Source of the DNA: Cupriavidus sp. D39
GTDB taxonomy: Bacteria; Pseudomonadota; Gammaproteobacteria; Burkholderiales; Burkholderiaceae
Length of the DNA stretch: 64,000 nucleotides
Assembly (NCBI RefSeq): GCF_026627925.1
Contig: NZ_JAPNLE010000009.1
Span: 2,914,001 to 2,978,000 of the forward strand
Reading direction: 5' to 3'
Positions 1 to 11,445 of the stretch are shown here, in pieces; position 1 is the first letter of the stretch, and the number at the start of each line of letters is the position of its first letter. Position numbers and translations under genes: made by a program. Below the pieces are notes generated by a model, which saw only the letters and a list, made by a program, of their open reading frames with translations, was not told the origin of the DNA and searched no databases.

Positions 1-1232
1 GGCGCTTCGCCGGCGGCATAGACCTCGGCCAGCAGCAGCGCATCCACGGTGCCCAGCACCTTGACGAAGTCCTCGAAGCAATCGCGCGTGCGGGTATAGC
101 GGTGCGGCTGGAACGCCAGCACCAGCCGGCGCCCCGGGAACGCACCGCGCGCGGCGGCCAGCGTCGCGGCCATCTCGACCGGATGGTGGCCGTAGTCGTC
201 CACCAGCGTGAACGTGCCTTCGCTCTTGGCCTCGCCCCGCGCGTCGGTGCCAACGCATGCCACTTCGCCATAGCGCTGGAAGCGGCGTCCCACCCCGTGG
301 AACTCGCGCAGCGCCTTGACGATGGCGGCGTCCGGTACTTCCAGCTCGGTGGCGATGGCAATCGCCGCCAGCGCGTTCTGGATGTTGTGCATGCCCGGCA
401 GGTTCAGCACCACGTCCAGCGGTGCCTCGGCATGGCCATTCAACTGGCGCAGCACGGTGAAATGCATCTGGCCGTCAACGGCGCGCGCATTGACCGCGCG
501 AATCTGTGCATCCTCAGCAAAGCCGTAGCGCACGATCGGCTTGGACACGAACGGCATGATCTCGCGCACATTGGGGTCGTCCACGCACAGCACGGCGATG
601 CCGTAGAACGGCAGGCGCTGGGTGAACTCCACGAACGCCTGCTTGAGCCGGGCAAAGTCATGCCCGTAGGTGTCCATGTGGTCGGCGTCGATGTTGGTAA
701 TGACCTCGATCACCGGGAACAGGTTCAGGAACGACGCATCCGATTCGTCGGCCTCGGCCACGATGAAATCGCCCGTGCCCAGGCGCGCATTGGCGCCCGC
801 CGAGTTGAGCCGGCCGCCGATCACGAAGGTGGGATCGAGCCCGCCTTCGGCCAGCACCGACGCCACCAGGCTGGTGGTGGTGGTCTTGCCGTGCGTGCCG
901 GCGATGGCCACGCCCTGCTTCAGGCGCATCAACTCGGCCAGCATCACCGCGCGCGGCACCACCGGGATGCGCTTGGCGCGCGCGGCCAGCACCTCGGGGT
1001 TGTCGTTGGTGACGGCAGTGGACACCACCACCGCATTGGCGCCGTTGACATTGGCAGCGTCATGCCCGTGCATCACGGTCGCGCCCAGCGACGCGAGGCG
1101 CCGCGTGGCGGCATTGCTGCCCACGTCGGAACCCGAGACCTTGTATCCCAGGTTCAACAGGACCTCCGCGATGCCGCTCATGCCGGCGCCGCCGATGCCT
1201 ACGAAATGGATGTTCTTGACGATGTGCTTCAT
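1..1232 (-). CDS. murC: UDP-N-acetylmuramate--L-alanine ligase MurC (3' end cut by window)
   Basis: MurC adds L-alanine to UDP-MurNAc with ATP, the first amino acid of the peptidoglycan stem peptide, in the cytoplasm. The translation starts [19 protein letters not shown], a typical MurC nucleotide-binding start, and then shows the Mur-ligase ATP loop GTHGKTTTT, followed by [19 protein letters not shown] and the family's YGHHP and FQPHRYTR motifs. About 410 residues are inside the window; the C-terminal end of a protein usually near 470-480 residues lies before position 1. The gene starts 12 bases after the murG stop, so it is probably cotranslated with the dcw cluster. Confidence 0.97.
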   Translation of the reverse strand, partial: MKHIVKNIHFVGIGGAGMSGIAEVLLNLGYKVSGSDVGSNAATRRLASLGATVMHGHDAANVNGANAVVVSTAVTNDNPEVLAARAKRIPVVPRAVMLAELMRLKQGVAIAGTHGKTTTTSLVASVLAEGGLDPTFVIGGRLNSAGANARLGTGDFIVAEADESDASFLNLFPVIEVITNIDADHMDTYGHDFARLKQAFVEFTQRLPFYGIAVLCVDDPNVREIMPFVSKPIVRYGFAEDAQIRAVNARAVDGQMHFTVLRQLNGHAEAPLDVVLNLPGMHNIQNALAAIAIATELEVPDAAIVKALREFHGVGRRFQRYGEVACVGTDARGEAKSEGTFTLVDDYGHHPVEMAATLAAARGAFPGRRLVLAFQPHRYTRTRDCFEDFVKVLGTVDALLLAEVYAAGEA

Positions 1233-1244
1233 GAATCCGTTGGT

Positions 1245-2315
1245 TCAATCCCTGGCTATCTGGCTGCAGATCTCCGCCACGCGCCGGGTCGCATCCGGCT
1301 TGGCAAGACCGCGCGCCTGATGCGCCATCTCTCTGAGTCGGGGCCGCGACAGCGAGGCCAGCGTCTGCGCCAGCCCGCTCGCGGTCAGTTCGTTCTGTTG
1401 GACCAGCAAGGCGGCATCCTGGGTCGAGAGGAATTGCGCATTGGTGGTCTGGTGGTCATCGACCGCATGCGGGAACGGCACGAACAGTGCCGCCACGCCT
1501 GCCGCCGCCACCTCCGACACGGTCATTGCGCCCGCGCGGCAGATCACCAGATCCGCCTGCGCGCATGCCGCCGCCATGTCGTCGATAAAGGGCAATGTTT
1601 CCGCCGCCACGCCGGCGGCCTGGTAGTTGGCGCGCAGCGTGTCGATCTGCTTCGCGCCGGCCTGGTGCTTGACCAGCGGGCGCTCGTCTTGCGGCAGCAG
1701 CGCCAACGCCTTCGGTACGACTTCATTGAGCGCCGCCGCGCCCAGGCTGCCGCCCACCACCAGCAGCCGCAACGGGCCGGTGCGGCTGTCGTAGCGCGCC
1801 TCGGGTGCCGGCATGTGCGCCACTTCGTCGCGCACCGGGTTGCCGGTCCACTCACTGTCCGGCAGGGCATTGGGGAAGGCGCACAGCACCCGGTCCGCGA
1901 CCTTGGCCAGCACCTTGTTGGCCAGCCCCGCAATCGAATTCTGCTCGTGCAGCACCAGCGGCCGCCCCAGCAGCGAGGCCATCATGCCGGCGGGGAACGT
2001 AATATAGCCGCCCATGCCCAGCACCACGTCAGGCCGCACCCGGCGCAGCGCCTGCAAGCTTTGCCAGAAGGCGCGCAACAGGTTCAGCGGCAGCATCAGC
2101 ACGGTCAGCGGGCCTTTGCCACGCAGTCCGCCAAACTGGATGAACTCCATCGGGATGTCGTACTTGGGCACCAGCGTGGCTTCCATGCCGGTGCGGTTGC
2201 CCAGCCATACCACCCGCCAGCCCTGCTCACGCAGCGCACGCGCGACCGCCAGCCCGGGGAAGACATGCCCCCCGGTGCCGCCAGCCATCACGAGCAAGGT
2301 GCGCGGTGCCGTCAT
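1245..2315 (-). CDS. murG: UDP-GlcNAc transferase MurG (lipid II synthesis)
   Basis: MurG transfers GlcNAc from UDP-GlcNAc to lipid I, making lipid II on the inner face of the membrane. The 356-residue product has the N-terminal glycine-rich loop [15 protein letters not shown] near residues 11-25, the second loop GGSLGA near the middle and the C-terminal donor-binding stretch [15 protein letters not shown] followed by [10 protein letters not shown]. Length is normal for the family. The start ATG overlaps the ftsW stop as ATGA (2312-2315), which suggests translational coupling. Confidence 0.97.
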   Translation of the reverse strand: MTAPRTLLVMAGGTGGHVFPGLAVARALREQGWRVVWLGNRTGMEATLVPKYDIPMEFIQFGGLRGKGPLTVLMLPLNLLRAFWQSLQALRRVRPDVVLGMGGYITFPAGMMASLLGRPLVLHEQNSIAGLANKVLAKVADRVLCAFPNALPDSEWTGNPVRDEVAHMPAPEARYDSRTGPLRLLVVGGSLGAAALNEVVPKALALLPQDERPLVKHQAGAKQIDTLRANYQAAGVAAETLPFIDDMAAACAQADLVICRAGAMTVSEVAAAGVAALFVPFPHAVDDHQTTNAQFLSTQDAALLVQQNELTASGLAQTLASLSRPRLREMAHQARGLAKPDATRRVAEICSQIARD

Positions 2316-3553
2316 ACCTTCCCTCCGCGCATCATCACCCGGTTCTCATAATCAATCCGCAGCAGGATCGCCAGCGCCACGCAGTTCATCAGGATGCCCG
2401 AGCCGCCGTAGCTCACCAGCGGCAAGGTCAGCCCCTTGGTGGGCAGCAGGCCCAGGTTCACGCCCATATTGATAAAGGTCTGCCAGCCTACCCAGATGCC
2501 GATGCCCTTGGCCACCAGGCCGGCAAAGGTACGGTCGAGCTGCAGCGCGGTGCGGCCGATGCCAAAGGCGCGGCGCACCATCCAGTAGAACAGGACGATC
2601 ACCACCAGCACGCCCACAAAGCCGAATTCCTCGCCAATCACGGCGAGGATGAAGTCGGTATGCGCCTCGGGCAGGTAGTGCAGCTTCTCGATGCTGCCGC
2701 CCAGCCCCACCCCGGTCCATTCGCCGCGGCCGAAGGCGATCAGCGAGTGGGTGAGCTGGTAAGCCTTGCCGAGCGCGTTGGCTTCTTCCCACGGGTTGAG
2801 ATACGCGAAGATCCGCTCGCGCCGCCAGGGCGACGCCGTGATCAGCAGCGCGAAGGCGCCCACCGCCACGCCGACCAGGCCGGCGAACAGCTTGCCGTTG
2901 ATGCCGCCGAGGAAGAGGATGCCCATGGCGACGGTGGCCACCACCAGGAAGGCGCCCATGTCGGGCTCCAGCAGCAGCAGCATGCCCACCACCACCACCG
3001 CCACGCCCATCGGCAGGAAGCCCTTGCCCACGTTCTGCATCCACTCCTGCTTGCGCACGGTGTAGTTGGCGGTGTACAGCACCACCGCCAGCTTCATGAA
3101 CTCGGACGGCTGGAAGTTCATGATGCCCAGCGGAATCCAGCGCCGCGCGCCATTCACGCCCTTGCCCACGAACGGCACCAGCACGATGATCAGCATCACC
3201 AGCGCGATCACGAACAGCTTGGGCGCGTACTTGTCCCAGAACTTGACCGGGATCTGGAAGGCCAGCAGGCCCATGGACAGCCCGATGAACAGCGCGAATG
3301 CGTGCCGCGCGAGGAAGTGGCTCTCGCGGTAGTTGGCGTAGCGCGGCGAGTCAGGCAGCGCGATCGAGGCCGAATAGACCATCACCAGGCCAAGCGCGAG
3401 CAGCACGATCGCCACCCACAGCAGCGGCTGGTCGTACTCCATCATGCGCGAGCGCGTTGGCTTGACGCCGGACACCGCATCGCGCAAGCCGCCCCAGGCG
3501 TTGCCGATGGTGGCCCCGATAAAGCCGCTACGCTTGACCTGTGCGTCGCTCAT
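2312..3553 (-). CDS. ftsW: Septal peptidoglycan polymerase FtsW (SEDS family)
   Basis: FtsW is the polytopic SEDS glycosyltransferase that polymerises lipid II at the septum together with FtsI. The protein has about ten hydrophobic segments after a short cytoplasmic N-terminus and shows SEDS motifs such as [31 protein letters not shown] and [19 protein letters not shown]. The start at 3553 ([10 protein letters not shown], 413 aa) is chosen because it overlaps the murD stop as ATGA; a longer frame to 3598 has no support. The 3' end overlaps the murG start. Confidence 0.96.
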   Translation of the reverse strand: MSDAQVKRSGFIGATIGNAWGGLRDAVSGVKPTRSRMMEYDQPLLWVAIVLLALGLVMVYSASIALPDSPRYANYRESHFLARHAFALFIGLSMGLLAFQIPVKFWDKYAPKLFVIALVMLIIVLVPFVGKGVNGARRWIPLGIMNFQPSEFMKLAVVLYTANYTVRKQEWMQNVGKGFLPMGVAVVVVGMLLLLEPDMGAFLVVATVAMGILFLGGINGKLFAGLVGVAVGAFALLITASPWRRERIFAYLNPWEEANALGKAYQLTHSLIAFGRGEWTGVGLGGSIEKLHYLPEAHTDFILAVIGEEFGFVGVLVVIVLFYWMVRRAFGIGRTALQLDRTFAGLVAKGIGIWVGWQTFINMGVNLGLLPTKGLTLPLVSYGGSGILMNCVALAILLRIDYENRVMMRGGKV

Positions 3554-5076
3554 GGCACGATCCCCCTGGACATCGCCAGTTCTTCCACCGCGGCGCAAAA
3601 GACTTCGGCGCGGTGCACATAGTTACGGAACATGTCCAGGCTGGCGCAAGCCGGCGACAGCAGCACGGCGTCGCCGCCCTGCGCCGCACTGGCGGCCAGC
3701 GTCACGGCCTGCTCCAGCGTGGCGGCATCGGCCAGCGTGACGCCGGTGTCCTGCAGCGCGCGGCGCAGCTCGCCCGCATCCTTGCCGATCAGCACCACGG
3801 CGCGCGCGTACTGCGCCACCGGCGCGGCCAGCGGCGAGAAATCCTGGCCCTTGCCTTCCCCGCCGGCAATCAGCACGACACGCTTGTCCAGGCCCGACAA
3901 GGCAGCGACGGTGGCGCCCACATTGGTGCCCTTGCTGTCATCGAAGAACTCGACGTCATCCACCGTGGCGACCCACTCCACGCGGTGCGGCTCGCCGCGG
4001 TACTCGCGCAGGCCGTGCAGCAACGCGTTCAGCGGCAGGTCGATGGCACGGCACAGCGCCAGCGCGGCCATGGCGTTGGTAGCGTTGTGCATGCCGCGGA
4101 TATGCAGCGCGTCGGCCGGCATCAGGCGCTTGTGGCGCACCGGCACGGCTTCCAGGCTGTCGGCGGCCGCGGCCTTGCGGCGGCGCGGCTTGTTCTCGCC
4201 CTCGGCTTCGCCATCGGGCTCGGCCACCACCAGCCAGGGCATGCCGCCCTCGCGCTGGATGCCGAAGCTGCCCGGGAACTCGGGCAGATCGGTGCCGAAG
4301 GTCACCGGCGCGCTGGCCGGCCGTGCCATGCCAAGGCTCGTGCGATCGTTGCGGTTCAGGATCTGTACGCAGCCGGCTTCGCCGGGCGCCGGCGCCGGGC
4401 CGAAGATCCGTGCCTTGGCGGCGGCATAGGCTTCCATGCTGCCGTGCCAGTCCAGATGGTCCTGGGTGATATTGAGCACCGTGGCGGCATGCGGCGCCAG
4501 CGTGTGCGTGGTCTCCAGCTGGAAGCTCGACAGCTCCAGCACCCAGACCTCGGGCAGCGTGGCCGAGGCGATGCAGGCGGACAGCTTGTCCAGCGCCGAC
4601 GGGCTGATATTGCCCGCCACCGCCACGCTCTTGGCGGCGCGCTCGACAAGGCGGCCGGTCAGCGCGGTGGTGGTGGTCTTGCCGTTGGTGCCGGTGATGG
4701 CCAGCAGCTTCGGCGCGTAGCCCGACTCTGCCTGCATGTGCGCCAGCGCACGCGCGAACAGCTCGATCTCGCCCCATACTGGAATCCCACGCTCGCGCGC
4801 CGCAGCCAGCAACGCGGCGGTATCGCTCTCCAGCGGCGACAGGCCGGGGCTGATCGTCACCAGTTCGATGCCGTCCAGCAGTGCTTCAGTCAGGACACCG
4901 CCATGAAATTCTGCCGAAGGCAGCTCGGCTTGCAGGAAGACCAGGTTGGCAGGAGCCTCGCGCGTGTCGGCAACGCGCACGGGGGCACCATACAGGCCGC
5001 ACCAGCGCGCCATCGCCAGCCCCGATTCACCGAGGCCCAGCACCAGCACATGAGGTTTTTGCAACTCGCCAAACAC
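3550..5076 (-). CDS. murD: UDP-MurNAc-L-Ala--D-glutamate ligase MurD
   Basis: MurD adds D-glutamate to UDP-MurNAc-L-Ala using ATP. The 508-residue product starts with a Rossmann-like [15 protein letters not shown] and carries the ligase ATP loop [11 protein letters not shown] at about 129-139, then [16 protein letters not shown] and, near the C-terminus, [13 protein letters not shown] and [12 protein letters not shown]. It is somewhat longer than the common 440-450 residues because of a charged insertion in the middle domain ([19 protein letters not shown]). It is followed by ftsW with an ATGA overlap. Confidence 0.96.
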   Translation of the reverse strand: MFGELQKPHVLVLGLGESGLAMARWCGLYGAPVRVADTREAPANLVFLQAELPSAEFHGGVLTEALLDGIELVTISPGLSPLESDTAALLAAARERGIPVWGEIELFARALAHMQAESGYAPKLLAITGTNGKTTTTALTGRLVERAAKSVAVAGNISPSALDKLSACIASATLPEVWVLELSSFQLETTHTLAPHAATVLNITQDHLDWHGSMEAYAAAKARIFGPAPAPGEAGCVQILNRNDRTSLGMARPASAPVTFGTDLPEFPGSFGIQREGGMPWLVVAEPDGEAEGENKPRRRKAAAADSLEAVPVRHKRLMPADALHIRGMHNATNAMAALALCRAIDLPLNALLHGLREYRGEPHRVEWVATVDDVEFFDDSKGTNVGATVAALSGLDKRVVLIAGGEGKGQDFSPLAAPVAQYARAVVLIGKDAGELRRALQDTGVTLADAATLEQAVTLAASAAQGGDAVLLSPACASLDMFRNYVHRAEVFCAAVEELAMSRGIVP

Positions 5077-5123
5077 TTCGATTCCCGCCTTTCTCGTTTC
5101 TGCGTTGATGGATATGCGCCGGT

Positions 5124-6293
5124 TCAGCGCAACTTGAGCGACGACAGCCCGATCAGCACCAGCAGCATGGTGATGATCCAGAAGCGCACCGTCACCTGCG
5201 TTTCCTTCCAGCCCGACAATTCAAAGTGGTGATGCAGCGGCGCCATCTTGAACAACCGCCTGCCCTCGCCGTAGCGCCGCTTGGTGATCTTGAACCAGCC
5301 CACCTGCAGCATCACCGACAGCGTTTCCACCACGAAGATGCCGCCCATCACGAACAGCACGATCTCCTGGCGCACGATCACCGCCACCGTGCCCAGCGCG
5401 CCGCCCAGCGCCAGCGCACCGACGTCGCCCATGAACACCTGGGCCGGGTGGGCGTTGAACCAGAGGAAGGCCAGGCCCGCCCCCGCCAGCGCCGAACAGA
5501 AGATCAGCAACTCGCCGGCCCCTGGGATATGCGGGAACAGCAGGTACTTGCTGTAGACCGAACTCCCCATCACGTAGGCAAACACGCCCAGGCCGCTGCC
5601 GACCAGCACCACCGGCATAATCACCAGGCCGTCCAGGCCATCGGTCAGGTTCACCGCGTTGCTCGAGCCCACGATCACCAGGTAGGTCAGCACGATGAAG
5701 CCGGCCACGCCCAGCGGATAGCTCACTTCCTTGAAGAAGGGCACGATCAGGTTGGACTTGTAAGGCATATCGAGCGACAAACCGCCTTCGACCCAGCCCA
5801 GGAACAGGTCCCACACCCGCACATTGCTGCTTTCCGACACCGAAAACGCCAGGTAGACCGCGGCCACCAGGCCGATCAGGGTCTGCCAGAAAAACTTCTC
5901 GCGGCTCGACATGCCGCGCGGATCGCGATAGACCACCTTGCGGTAGTCATCCACCCAGCCGATCGCGCCGTAGCCCAGGGTCACCAGCATCACGACCCAG
6001 ATAAAGCGGTTGCCCCAGTCGCACCAGAGCAACGTGGAGATGGCGATCGACACCAGCACCAGCACGCCGCCCATGGTGGGCGTGCCGGCCTTGACCAGGT
6101 GCGACTGCGGGCCGATGGTGCGCACCGCCTGGCCGATCTTCAGTTCGGTCAGCTTGCGGATCACCCACGGCCCAAGGCCGAGCCCGATCAAAAGCGCGGT
6201 GAGGTTGGCCATCACCGCGCGGAAGGTCAGGTAGTTGAAGACCCGCAGGAAGCTGTAGTCGTTTTGCAGCCACTGGGCCAGAGCCAATAACAT
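5124..6293 (-). CDS. mraY: Phospho-MurNAc-pentapeptide transferase MraY (lipid I synthesis)
   Basis: MraY moves phospho-MurNAc-pentapeptide onto undecaprenyl phosphate to give lipid I at the inner membrane. The 389-residue protein has about ten membrane segments. Visible motifs are [29 protein letters not shown] (Mg-binding aspartates), [19 protein letters not shown] and APLHHHFE. The start at 6293 ([11 protein letters not shown]) is the standard MraY start; the open frame upstream to 6401 lacks similarity. It lies 76 bases after murF. Confidence 0.97.
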   Translation of the reverse strand: MLLALAQWLQNDYSFLRVFNYLTFRAVMANLTALLIGLGLGPWVIRKLTELKIGQAVRTIGPQSHLVKAGTPTMGGVLVLVSIAISTLLWCDWGNRFIWVVMLVTLGYGAIGWVDDYRKVVYRDPRGMSSREKFFWQTLIGLVAAVYLAFSVSESSNVRVWDLFLGWVEGGLSLDMPYKSNLIVPFFKEVSYPLGVAGFIVLTYLVIVGSSNAVNLTDGLDGLVIMPVVLVGSGLGVFAYVMGSSVYSKYLLFPHIPGAGELLIFCSALAGAGLAFLWFNAHPAQVFMGDVGALALGGALGTVAVIVRQEIVLFVMGGIFVVETLSVMLQVGWFKITKRRYGEGRRLFKMAPLHHHFELSGWKETQVTVRFWIITMLLVLIGLSSLKLR

Positions 6294-6369
6294 CGTGTTT
6301 CCGTATTCCTTTCGACAACCGCCCGGCGGTGCCGGGCTATCTGATTGATTAACTAACCGTCGATGACAA

Positions 6370-7785
6370 TTAATGCGCGGACGTGTCTGCGACCAGCGCA
6401 TCCACCATCCGTTCCATCCGCATGAACCGCGATCCCTTAATCAGTACCGCGCTTGCGCCTGCCACGGTACCGTCCTTGTCTTCCACCAGGGCCTCGGCGA
6501 GGTCTTCGGCACGCTCGAAATGCCGGGCTCCCATGCCAAACGCCTGCACGGTGTGCACCATGGCCTCGCCGGTCGCCCACAGCGCCTCGATGCCGCGCGC
6601 GTGCGCATAGGCCCCGATTTCCGTATGGAAAGCCGGCCCCTGATCGCCCACTTCCCCCATGTCGCCCAGCACCAGCAGGCGTGGCGCGGCAAACCCGGCC
6701 AGCACGTCGATGGCCGCGCGGACCGAGTCAGGGTTGGCGTTGTAGCTGTCGTCGATCACCAGCGTGCCGCCGGTGGCGTGCTTGACCTGCAACCGGCCCT
6801 TGACCGCGGCAAACCCGGCCAGCCCCGCCTGGATCGCCTCGATGCCAACGCCCGCGCCCAGCGCGCAGGCGATCGCCGCCAGCGCGTTGCGCACGTTGTG
6901 GGTGCCGAGCACCGACAGCCGCACCTCGAACGCGGTGCCAGGCACGCGGACCTGCATCACTTGCACGCCGTCGTCGAGCGCCACGTCGGCGCGGACATCG
7001 GCACGGGCATCCAGGCCGAACGACAGCACGCGGCGCGCGCCGGCTGCCTGGCGCCAGATGCCGGCATGCTCGCCGCCGCCTTCGGCGTCGAGCGGGAACA
7101 CCGCCACGCCGTCGGCGGGCAATGCCGCGATCGCCGCCGCGTGTTCATGCGCCACGGCCTCGACGTTCACCATGAACTCCTGGTGCTCGCGCTGCGCATT
7201 GGTCACCACCGCCACGGTGGGCTGGGCGATGCCGGCCAGGTAGACGGTCTCGCCCGGGTGGTTCATGCCAAGCTCGAGCACGGCGAGCCGGTGCGCCGCG
7301 GACAGCCGCAGCACGGTCAGCGGCATGCCGATATCGTTGTTCAGGTTGCCGCCCGTTGCCAGGCGAGCGCCCTCCCCTACCGCCGCCGCGAAGATCGCGG
7401 CGATCATTTCCTTGACGGTGGTCTTGCCGTTGCTGCCCGTCACCGCGACCGCGGGCAGGCGGAAACGGCGGCGCCAGCCGGCGGCCAGCTGGCCCAGCCC
7501 CAGGCGGGTATCCGGCACCACGATGGCGGGAATGCCGAGCGCGGCGTCAGGCTCGCGCTCCACCAGCACCGCGGCGGCGCCACGCGCCACCACGTCGGCC
7601 AGGAAATCGTGCGCGTCGAAGCGCTCGCCCTTGAGCGCGACGAACAGGTCGCCCGGCTGGACCGTGCGGCTGTCGGTCAGCACGCGCGAGAAACGCCGGC
7701 TGGCGGCGCCGTCGGGCCCGGAAATACGCGCGCCGGCGATCCAGCCGGCGGCTTGCTGCAAATCGGTCATGGTGTATTGCGTCAT
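6370..7785 (-). CDS. murF: UDP-MurNAc-tripeptide--D-Ala-D-Ala ligase MurF
   Basis: MurF adds D-Ala-D-Ala, completing the cytoplasmic pentapeptide precursor. The 471-residue product has the N-terminal MurE/F substrate domain with [24 protein letters not shown], the ATP loop [11 protein letters not shown] at about 117-127, then [10 protein letters not shown] and [15 protein letters not shown]. The start overlaps the murE stop as ATGA at 7782-7785. Confidence 0.97.
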   Translation of the reverse strand: MTQYTMTDLQQAAGWIAGARISGPDGAASRRFSRVLTDSRTVQPGDLFVALKGERFDAHDFLADVVARGAAAVLVEREPDAALGIPAIVVPDTRLGLGQLAAGWRRRFRLPAVAVTGSNGKTTVKEMIAAIFAAAVGEGARLATGGNLNNDIGMPLTVLRLSAAHRLAVLELGMNHPGETVYLAGIAQPTVAVVTNAQREHQEFMVNVEAVAHEHAAAIAALPADGVAVFPLDAEGGGEHAGIWRQAAGARRVLSFGLDARADVRADVALDDGVQVMQVRVPGTAFEVRLSVLGTHNVRNALAAIACALGAGVGIEAIQAGLAGFAAVKGRLQVKHATGGTLVIDDSYNANPDSVRAAIDVLAGFAAPRLLVLGDMGEVGDQGPAFHTEIGAYAHARGIEALWATGEAMVHTVQAFGMGARHFERAEDLAEALVEDKDGTVAGASAVLIKGSRFMRMERMVDALVADTSAH

Positions 7786-9329
7786 GCGGACACCCCACGC
7801 GTGCCCAGCGTCAGCCGGACATGCTCGCGGTCGGAGAACGGCCGCTTGCGGCCATGCACCTCCTGGGTGGCTTCGTGCCCCTTGCCGGCCACCAGCACCA
7901 CGTCGGCTGCGGTGGCGTGCTTGATGGCATACAGGATGGCGGCGGCGCGGTCCTCGATCAGGTGCGCGCGGCTACGGTCGGCCATGCCGTCGGCAATGGC
8001 GTTCAGGATGTCTTGCGGGTCTTCGCTGCGCGGGTTGTCGCTGGTCAGCACGATCTCGTCGGCAAGCCGCTCGGCGACTTCGCCCATCAAGGGGCGCTTG
8101 ATCGGGTCGCGGTCGCCGCCGCAGCCGAACACGCACCACAACCGGCCTTTGCGGGCCTGCGCCACGGGGCGCAGCGCTTCCAGGGTCTTTTCCAGCGCGT
8201 CCGGCGTGTGGGCGTAATCGACCACCGCCAGCGGGCCGTCCTGGCCGCCGTGGCTGCCGCCAAACAACTCCATGCGGCCGTCGACCGGCTTGAGCGTGCG
8301 CAGCGCGTCGATGGCGGCGTCCCAGGCAATGCCGTTGGCCAGCGTGGCGCCCAGCACGGCGAGCAGGTTGCTGACATTGAACGCGCCGATCATCGTCGTG
8401 CTGACATCGGCGCTGCCGAAGCTGCCATCCACATGGAAGGCGGTGCCGGCGGCGGTGGCGCGCACGTCGGTGGCGCGCAGCCACTGGCCTGCCTTGCGGG
8501 TCGGGCCGGCAGCGCCGTCAATGCCGTATTCAATCACTTGCGAGGCGAGCGCGGGATTGGCCAGCAGGCGCGCGCCCATGGCGTCGTCACGATTGATCAC
8601 GGCGGCACGCAGGCCGGGCCATTGGAACAGCAGGGCCTTGGCCGCCTCGTACTCGGCCATGGTGCCGTGGTAATCGAGATGGTCCTGGGTCAGGTTGGTC
8701 AGCACCGCCACCGCGAAGTGCGTGCCGGCCACGCGGCCTTGCTCCAGGCCGTGCGAGGACACTTCCATCGCCACCGCGCGCGCGCCGGCGCCATGCAGCG
8801 CGGCCAGGCTGTCCTGCAGCTGGACGGCGTCGGGCGTGGTGAAGCCGGTCGCCGCGAGCGCATCGGGAAAACCGGTGCCAAGCGTGCCGATGGTGGCACA
8901 GCGCTTGCCCGTGGCCTGCAGCACGCGCGCCAGCCACTGGCTGCACGACGTCTTGCCATTGGTGCCGGTGATGCCGGTCACGGCGAGATCGCGCGCGCCG
9001 TTCTCGTACCAGCCGGCGGCGATCGGCCCGGCGAGCTGATGCAGGCCGGACACGCCAAGATGCGGCACGCCTTCGCCGTGCGGCCAGGCGAAGCCATCGG
9101 CCTCAAAGACCACGGCGCTGGCGCCGCGGGCAATGGCCTGGGCGATATGCGGGCGCGCATCGGTCGACAGGCGCGCATTGCCCAGCACATAGGCAACGAA
9201 CACGTCGCCCTGGGCCAGCCGACGCGTGTCGCCGGTCAGCTTGGCGCCGGCGGGGGCGTGCTGGCGCAGCCAGGCCAGCGCGTCGGCGGCCTGCGCGGCC
9301 ACTTCGAGTGGGAGCAGCGTCCGGCTCAT
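7782..9329 (-). CDS. murE: UDP-MurNAc-L-Ala-D-Glu--meso-DAP ligase MurE
   Basis: MurE adds the third amino acid to the stem peptide. The 515-residue product has the ATP loop GTNGKTSCSQW at about 122-132, TNLTQDHLDYHGTM, the central DYAHTPDALEKTL motif and DNPR at about 431-434. DNPR is the signature for meso-diaminopimelate rather than lysine specificity. The start at 9329 (MSRTLLPLEV) is preferred because it overlaps the ftsI stop as ATGA; five extra residues are open upstream. Confidence 0.97.
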   Translation of the reverse strand: MSRTLLPLEVAAQAADALAWLRQHAPAGAKLTGDTRRLAQGDVFVAYVLGNARLSTDARPHIAQAIARGASAVVFEADGFAWPHGEGVPHLGVSGLHQLAGPIAAGWYENGARDLAVTGITGTNGKTSCSQWLARVLQATGKRCATIGTLGTGFPDALAATGFTTPDAVQLQDSLAALHGAGARAVAMEVSSHGLEQGRVAGTHFAVAVLTNLTQDHLDYHGTMAEYEAAKALLFQWPGLRAAVINRDDAMGARLLANPALASQVIEYGIDGAAGPTRKAGQWLRATDVRATAAGTAFHVDGSFGSADVSTTMIGAFNVSNLLAVLGATLANGIAWDAAIDALRTLKPVDGRMELFGGSHGGQDGPLAVVDYAHTPDALEKTLEALRPVAQARKGRLWCVFGCGGDRDPIKRPLMGEVAERLADEIVLTSDNPRSEDPQDILNAIADGMADRSRAHLIEDRAAAILYAIKHATAADVVLVAGKGHEATQEVHGRKRPFSDREHVRLTLGTRGVSA

Positions 9330-11125
9330 TGCGTCGCGCTCCACGGTTCGCTTTCCTGCACCTTGTCGCTGACCACCAATTGGCGAATCGGCGAATCCGG
9401 TTGCACATTGAGCGCGCGCAGCGCGCCGCCGGTAATCGCGGAGAAGGCCGGGCCCGCCGCGGCGCCGCCGTAGTGGCTGCCGGAGGTAGGCTCATCCACG
9501 CTCACGGCCACGATCACGCGCGGGTTCGACATCGGCGCCAGGCCGATGAAGGAAGCCCGGTACTTGCTGCGGTCGTAGCCGCGGCCCACGTGCTTGTACG
9601 CCGTGCCCGTCTTGCCGCCAACCCGGTAGCCCATCACCTGGGCCTCGGGCGCGGTGCCGCCAGGCGCCGTCACGGTCTCCAGCATGGCCCGCACCTGGCG
9701 CGCCACCTCGGGAGACAGCACGCGCTCGCCGGTGACCGGGCCCTGGTTGCGGAACATGGTGACCGGAATCAGCTCGCCGTCATGGGCGAAGATGGTGTAG
9801 GCGTGGGCGATCTGGAACAGCGACACCGACAGGCCGTAGCCATAGGACATGGTGGCCTGCTCGATGGGCCGCCAGCTCTTGTACGGGCGCACCCGTCCGG
9901 CCACGGCGCCGGGGAAACCGATCTTGGGCGCCTGACCCAGGCCCACGCTCATATACATATCCCACATTTCCTGCGGCTTGAGCAGCATCGAGATCTTGGT
10001 CGTGCCGATGTTGCTGGACTTCTGGATGATGCCGGCCACGGTCAGCGCCCCGTAGTTGTGGGTGTCGCTGATGGTGGCGCCTTCGTAATTGAACTTGCCG
10101 GTCGTGGCAAATACCGTCGAGGGCGTGACGCGCTTGAGCTGCAGCGCCAGGCCGATCGTGATTGGCTTCATCATCGAGCCCGGCTCGAAGGTGTCGGTCA
10201 GGACCCGGTTGCGCAGTTGCTCGCCAGACAGCCGGGTGCGGTCATTCGGGTTGTAGGTCGGCCAGTTGGCCAGCGCCAGCACCTCGCCGGTCTGCGCGTC
10301 AAGCACCACGGCGCTGGCCGCCTTGGCCTTGCTGCGCTCGACGATGGCCTTGACCTCGTTGTAGGCCAGGTACTGGATCTTGGCGTCGATGGAGAGCTGC
10401 TGGTCTTCGCCATCGCGCGGGGTCTTGAGGATGCCCACATCCTCCACCACGCGGCCAAGGCGGTCCTTGATCACCTGGCGCGCGCCGGATTTGCCGGCCA
10501 GCACGGCCTCGCGCGCCAGCTCCACGCCTTCCTGGCCGCGGTCTTCCACATTGGTAAAGCCGACGATGTGCGCCATCGCCTCGCCTTCCGGGTAGAAGCG
10601 CTTGTATTCGCGGGTCTGGTGGATGCCTTCGATCTTGAGCGCGGCGATCTTGTCCGCGACATCCGGCAGCACCTGGCGCTTCAGGTAGACGAAGCTCTTG
10701 TCTTCCGTAAACTTGCGGCGCAGTTCCTTGTCGCTCATGTCGAGCAGCTTGCTCAACTGGCGGATCTTGTCCGCGTCGATCTCGTCGGGCACGTCCTCAG
10801 GGACCGCCCAGATGGCCTTGACGGGCAGGCTGGTCGCCAGCACCAGGCCATTGCGGTCGAGGATCTTGCCGCGCGTTGCCGGCAGCTCGAGCGTGCGCTG
10901 GAAGCGCTTCTTGCCTTCGGCCTCGTAGAACTGGTTGCCCGGGCCCTGGATCCAGAGCGCGCGCCCCGCCAGCGCGACGAAGGCGGCGAACATCATGAAC
11001 ACCACCAGCTTGGAGCGCCACATCGGCAAGCGCAGGCCAAGCACGGGGCTGGCGGCGAACTGGCCGGTGCGCGGGCGCGAAGGGTTGCCGCGCTGGGCGT
11101 TATGCGAGGGCCGTGCGATGGTCAT
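9326..11125 (-). CDS. ftsI: Septal peptidoglycan transpeptidase FtsI (PBP3)
   Basis: FtsI is the class B penicillin-binding protein that cross-links septal peptidoglycan. The 599-residue product has a cytoplasmic N-terminus, one membrane anchor at about 40-58, a pedestal domain starting near RGKILDRNG (about 85-93) and a transpeptidase domain. The active site is visible as SMMK (nucleophile Ser about 317), SSN (about 370-372) and KTG (about 505-507). Both ends are ATGA overlaps, with ftsL upstream and murE downstream. Confidence 0.97.
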   Translation of the reverse strand: MTIARPSHNAQRGNPSRPRTGQFAASPVLGLRLPMWRSKLVVFMMFAAFVALAGRALWIQGPGNQFYEAEGKKRFQRTLELPATRGKILDRNGLVLATSLPVKAIWAVPEDVPDEIDADKIRQLSKLLDMSDKELRRKFTEDKSFVYLKRQVLPDVADKIAALKIEGIHQTREYKRFYPEGEAMAHIVGFTNVEDRGQEGVELAREAVLAGKSGARQVIKDRLGRVVEDVGILKTPRDGEDQQLSIDAKIQYLAYNEVKAIVERSKAKAASAVVLDAQTGEVLALANWPTYNPNDRTRLSGEQLRNRVLTDTFEPGSMMKPITIGLALQLKRVTPSTVFATTGKFNYEGATISDTHNYGALTVAGIIQKSSNIGTTKISMLLKPQEMWDMYMSVGLGQAPKIGFPGAVAGRVRPYKSWRPIEQATMSYGYGLSVSLFQIAHAYTIFAHDGELIPVTMFRNQGPVTGERVLSPEVARQVRAMLETVTAPGGTAPEAQVMGYRVGGKTGTAYKHVGRGYDRSKYRASFIGLAPMSNPRVIVAVSVDEPTSGSHYGGAAAGPAFSAITGGALRALNVQPDSPIRQLVVSDKVQESEPWSATQ

Positions 11126-11445
11126 GGCTTACTCCCCTCGGGCGCTGCAGCCGCGGGCGCGCTGGCGGGCGGCGCGTCCAGCACTACGCCGGCCAGGTAT
11201 TGGGTCCTGCCGGGAAGCACCGGCGTCATCTTCAGCTGTGCCCGCGCCGCGTCCGCAATGCGCGCGCTCTTGCCAAGCGAGCTCTGCTGGTACTGCAAGC
11301 GGGACCAGTCGATGTCGAGCTGCTTTTCTTCCGCCTGCGCGCGCTCGTGGGCGACGAACAAGGTGCGGGCCTGGTGCTGCGCGCTCACCAGCGAGAGCGC
11401 GCACAGCATCAGGGCAGCCAGCAGGAAGAAAGTCAGGCGGTTCAT
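11122..11445 (-). CDS. ftsL: Cell division protein FtsL
   Basis: This 107-residue bitopic protein has an N-terminal membrane segment (about residues 4-22) followed by a periplasmic, probably coiled-coil region rich in Q, R and L. That matches FtsL, which works with FtsB and FtsQ to activate FtsWI. Sequence conservation in this family is low, so the call rests on topology, length and the position between rsmH and ftsI, with ATGA overlaps on both sides. The last residues ([15 protein letters not shown]) are low complexity. Confidence 0.9.
   Translation of the reverse strand: MNRLTFFLLAALMLCALSLVSAQHQARTLFVAHERAQAEEKQLDIDWSRLQYQQSSLGKSARIADAARAQLKMTPVLPGRTQYLAGVVLDAPPASAPAAAAPEGSKP

Noticed and set aside
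102..2351. A 749-codon open frame on the plus strand opposite murC and murG
   Set aside because: Same shadow effect; composition is His/Arg/Gln rich with no motif, and both minus-strand genes are clear.
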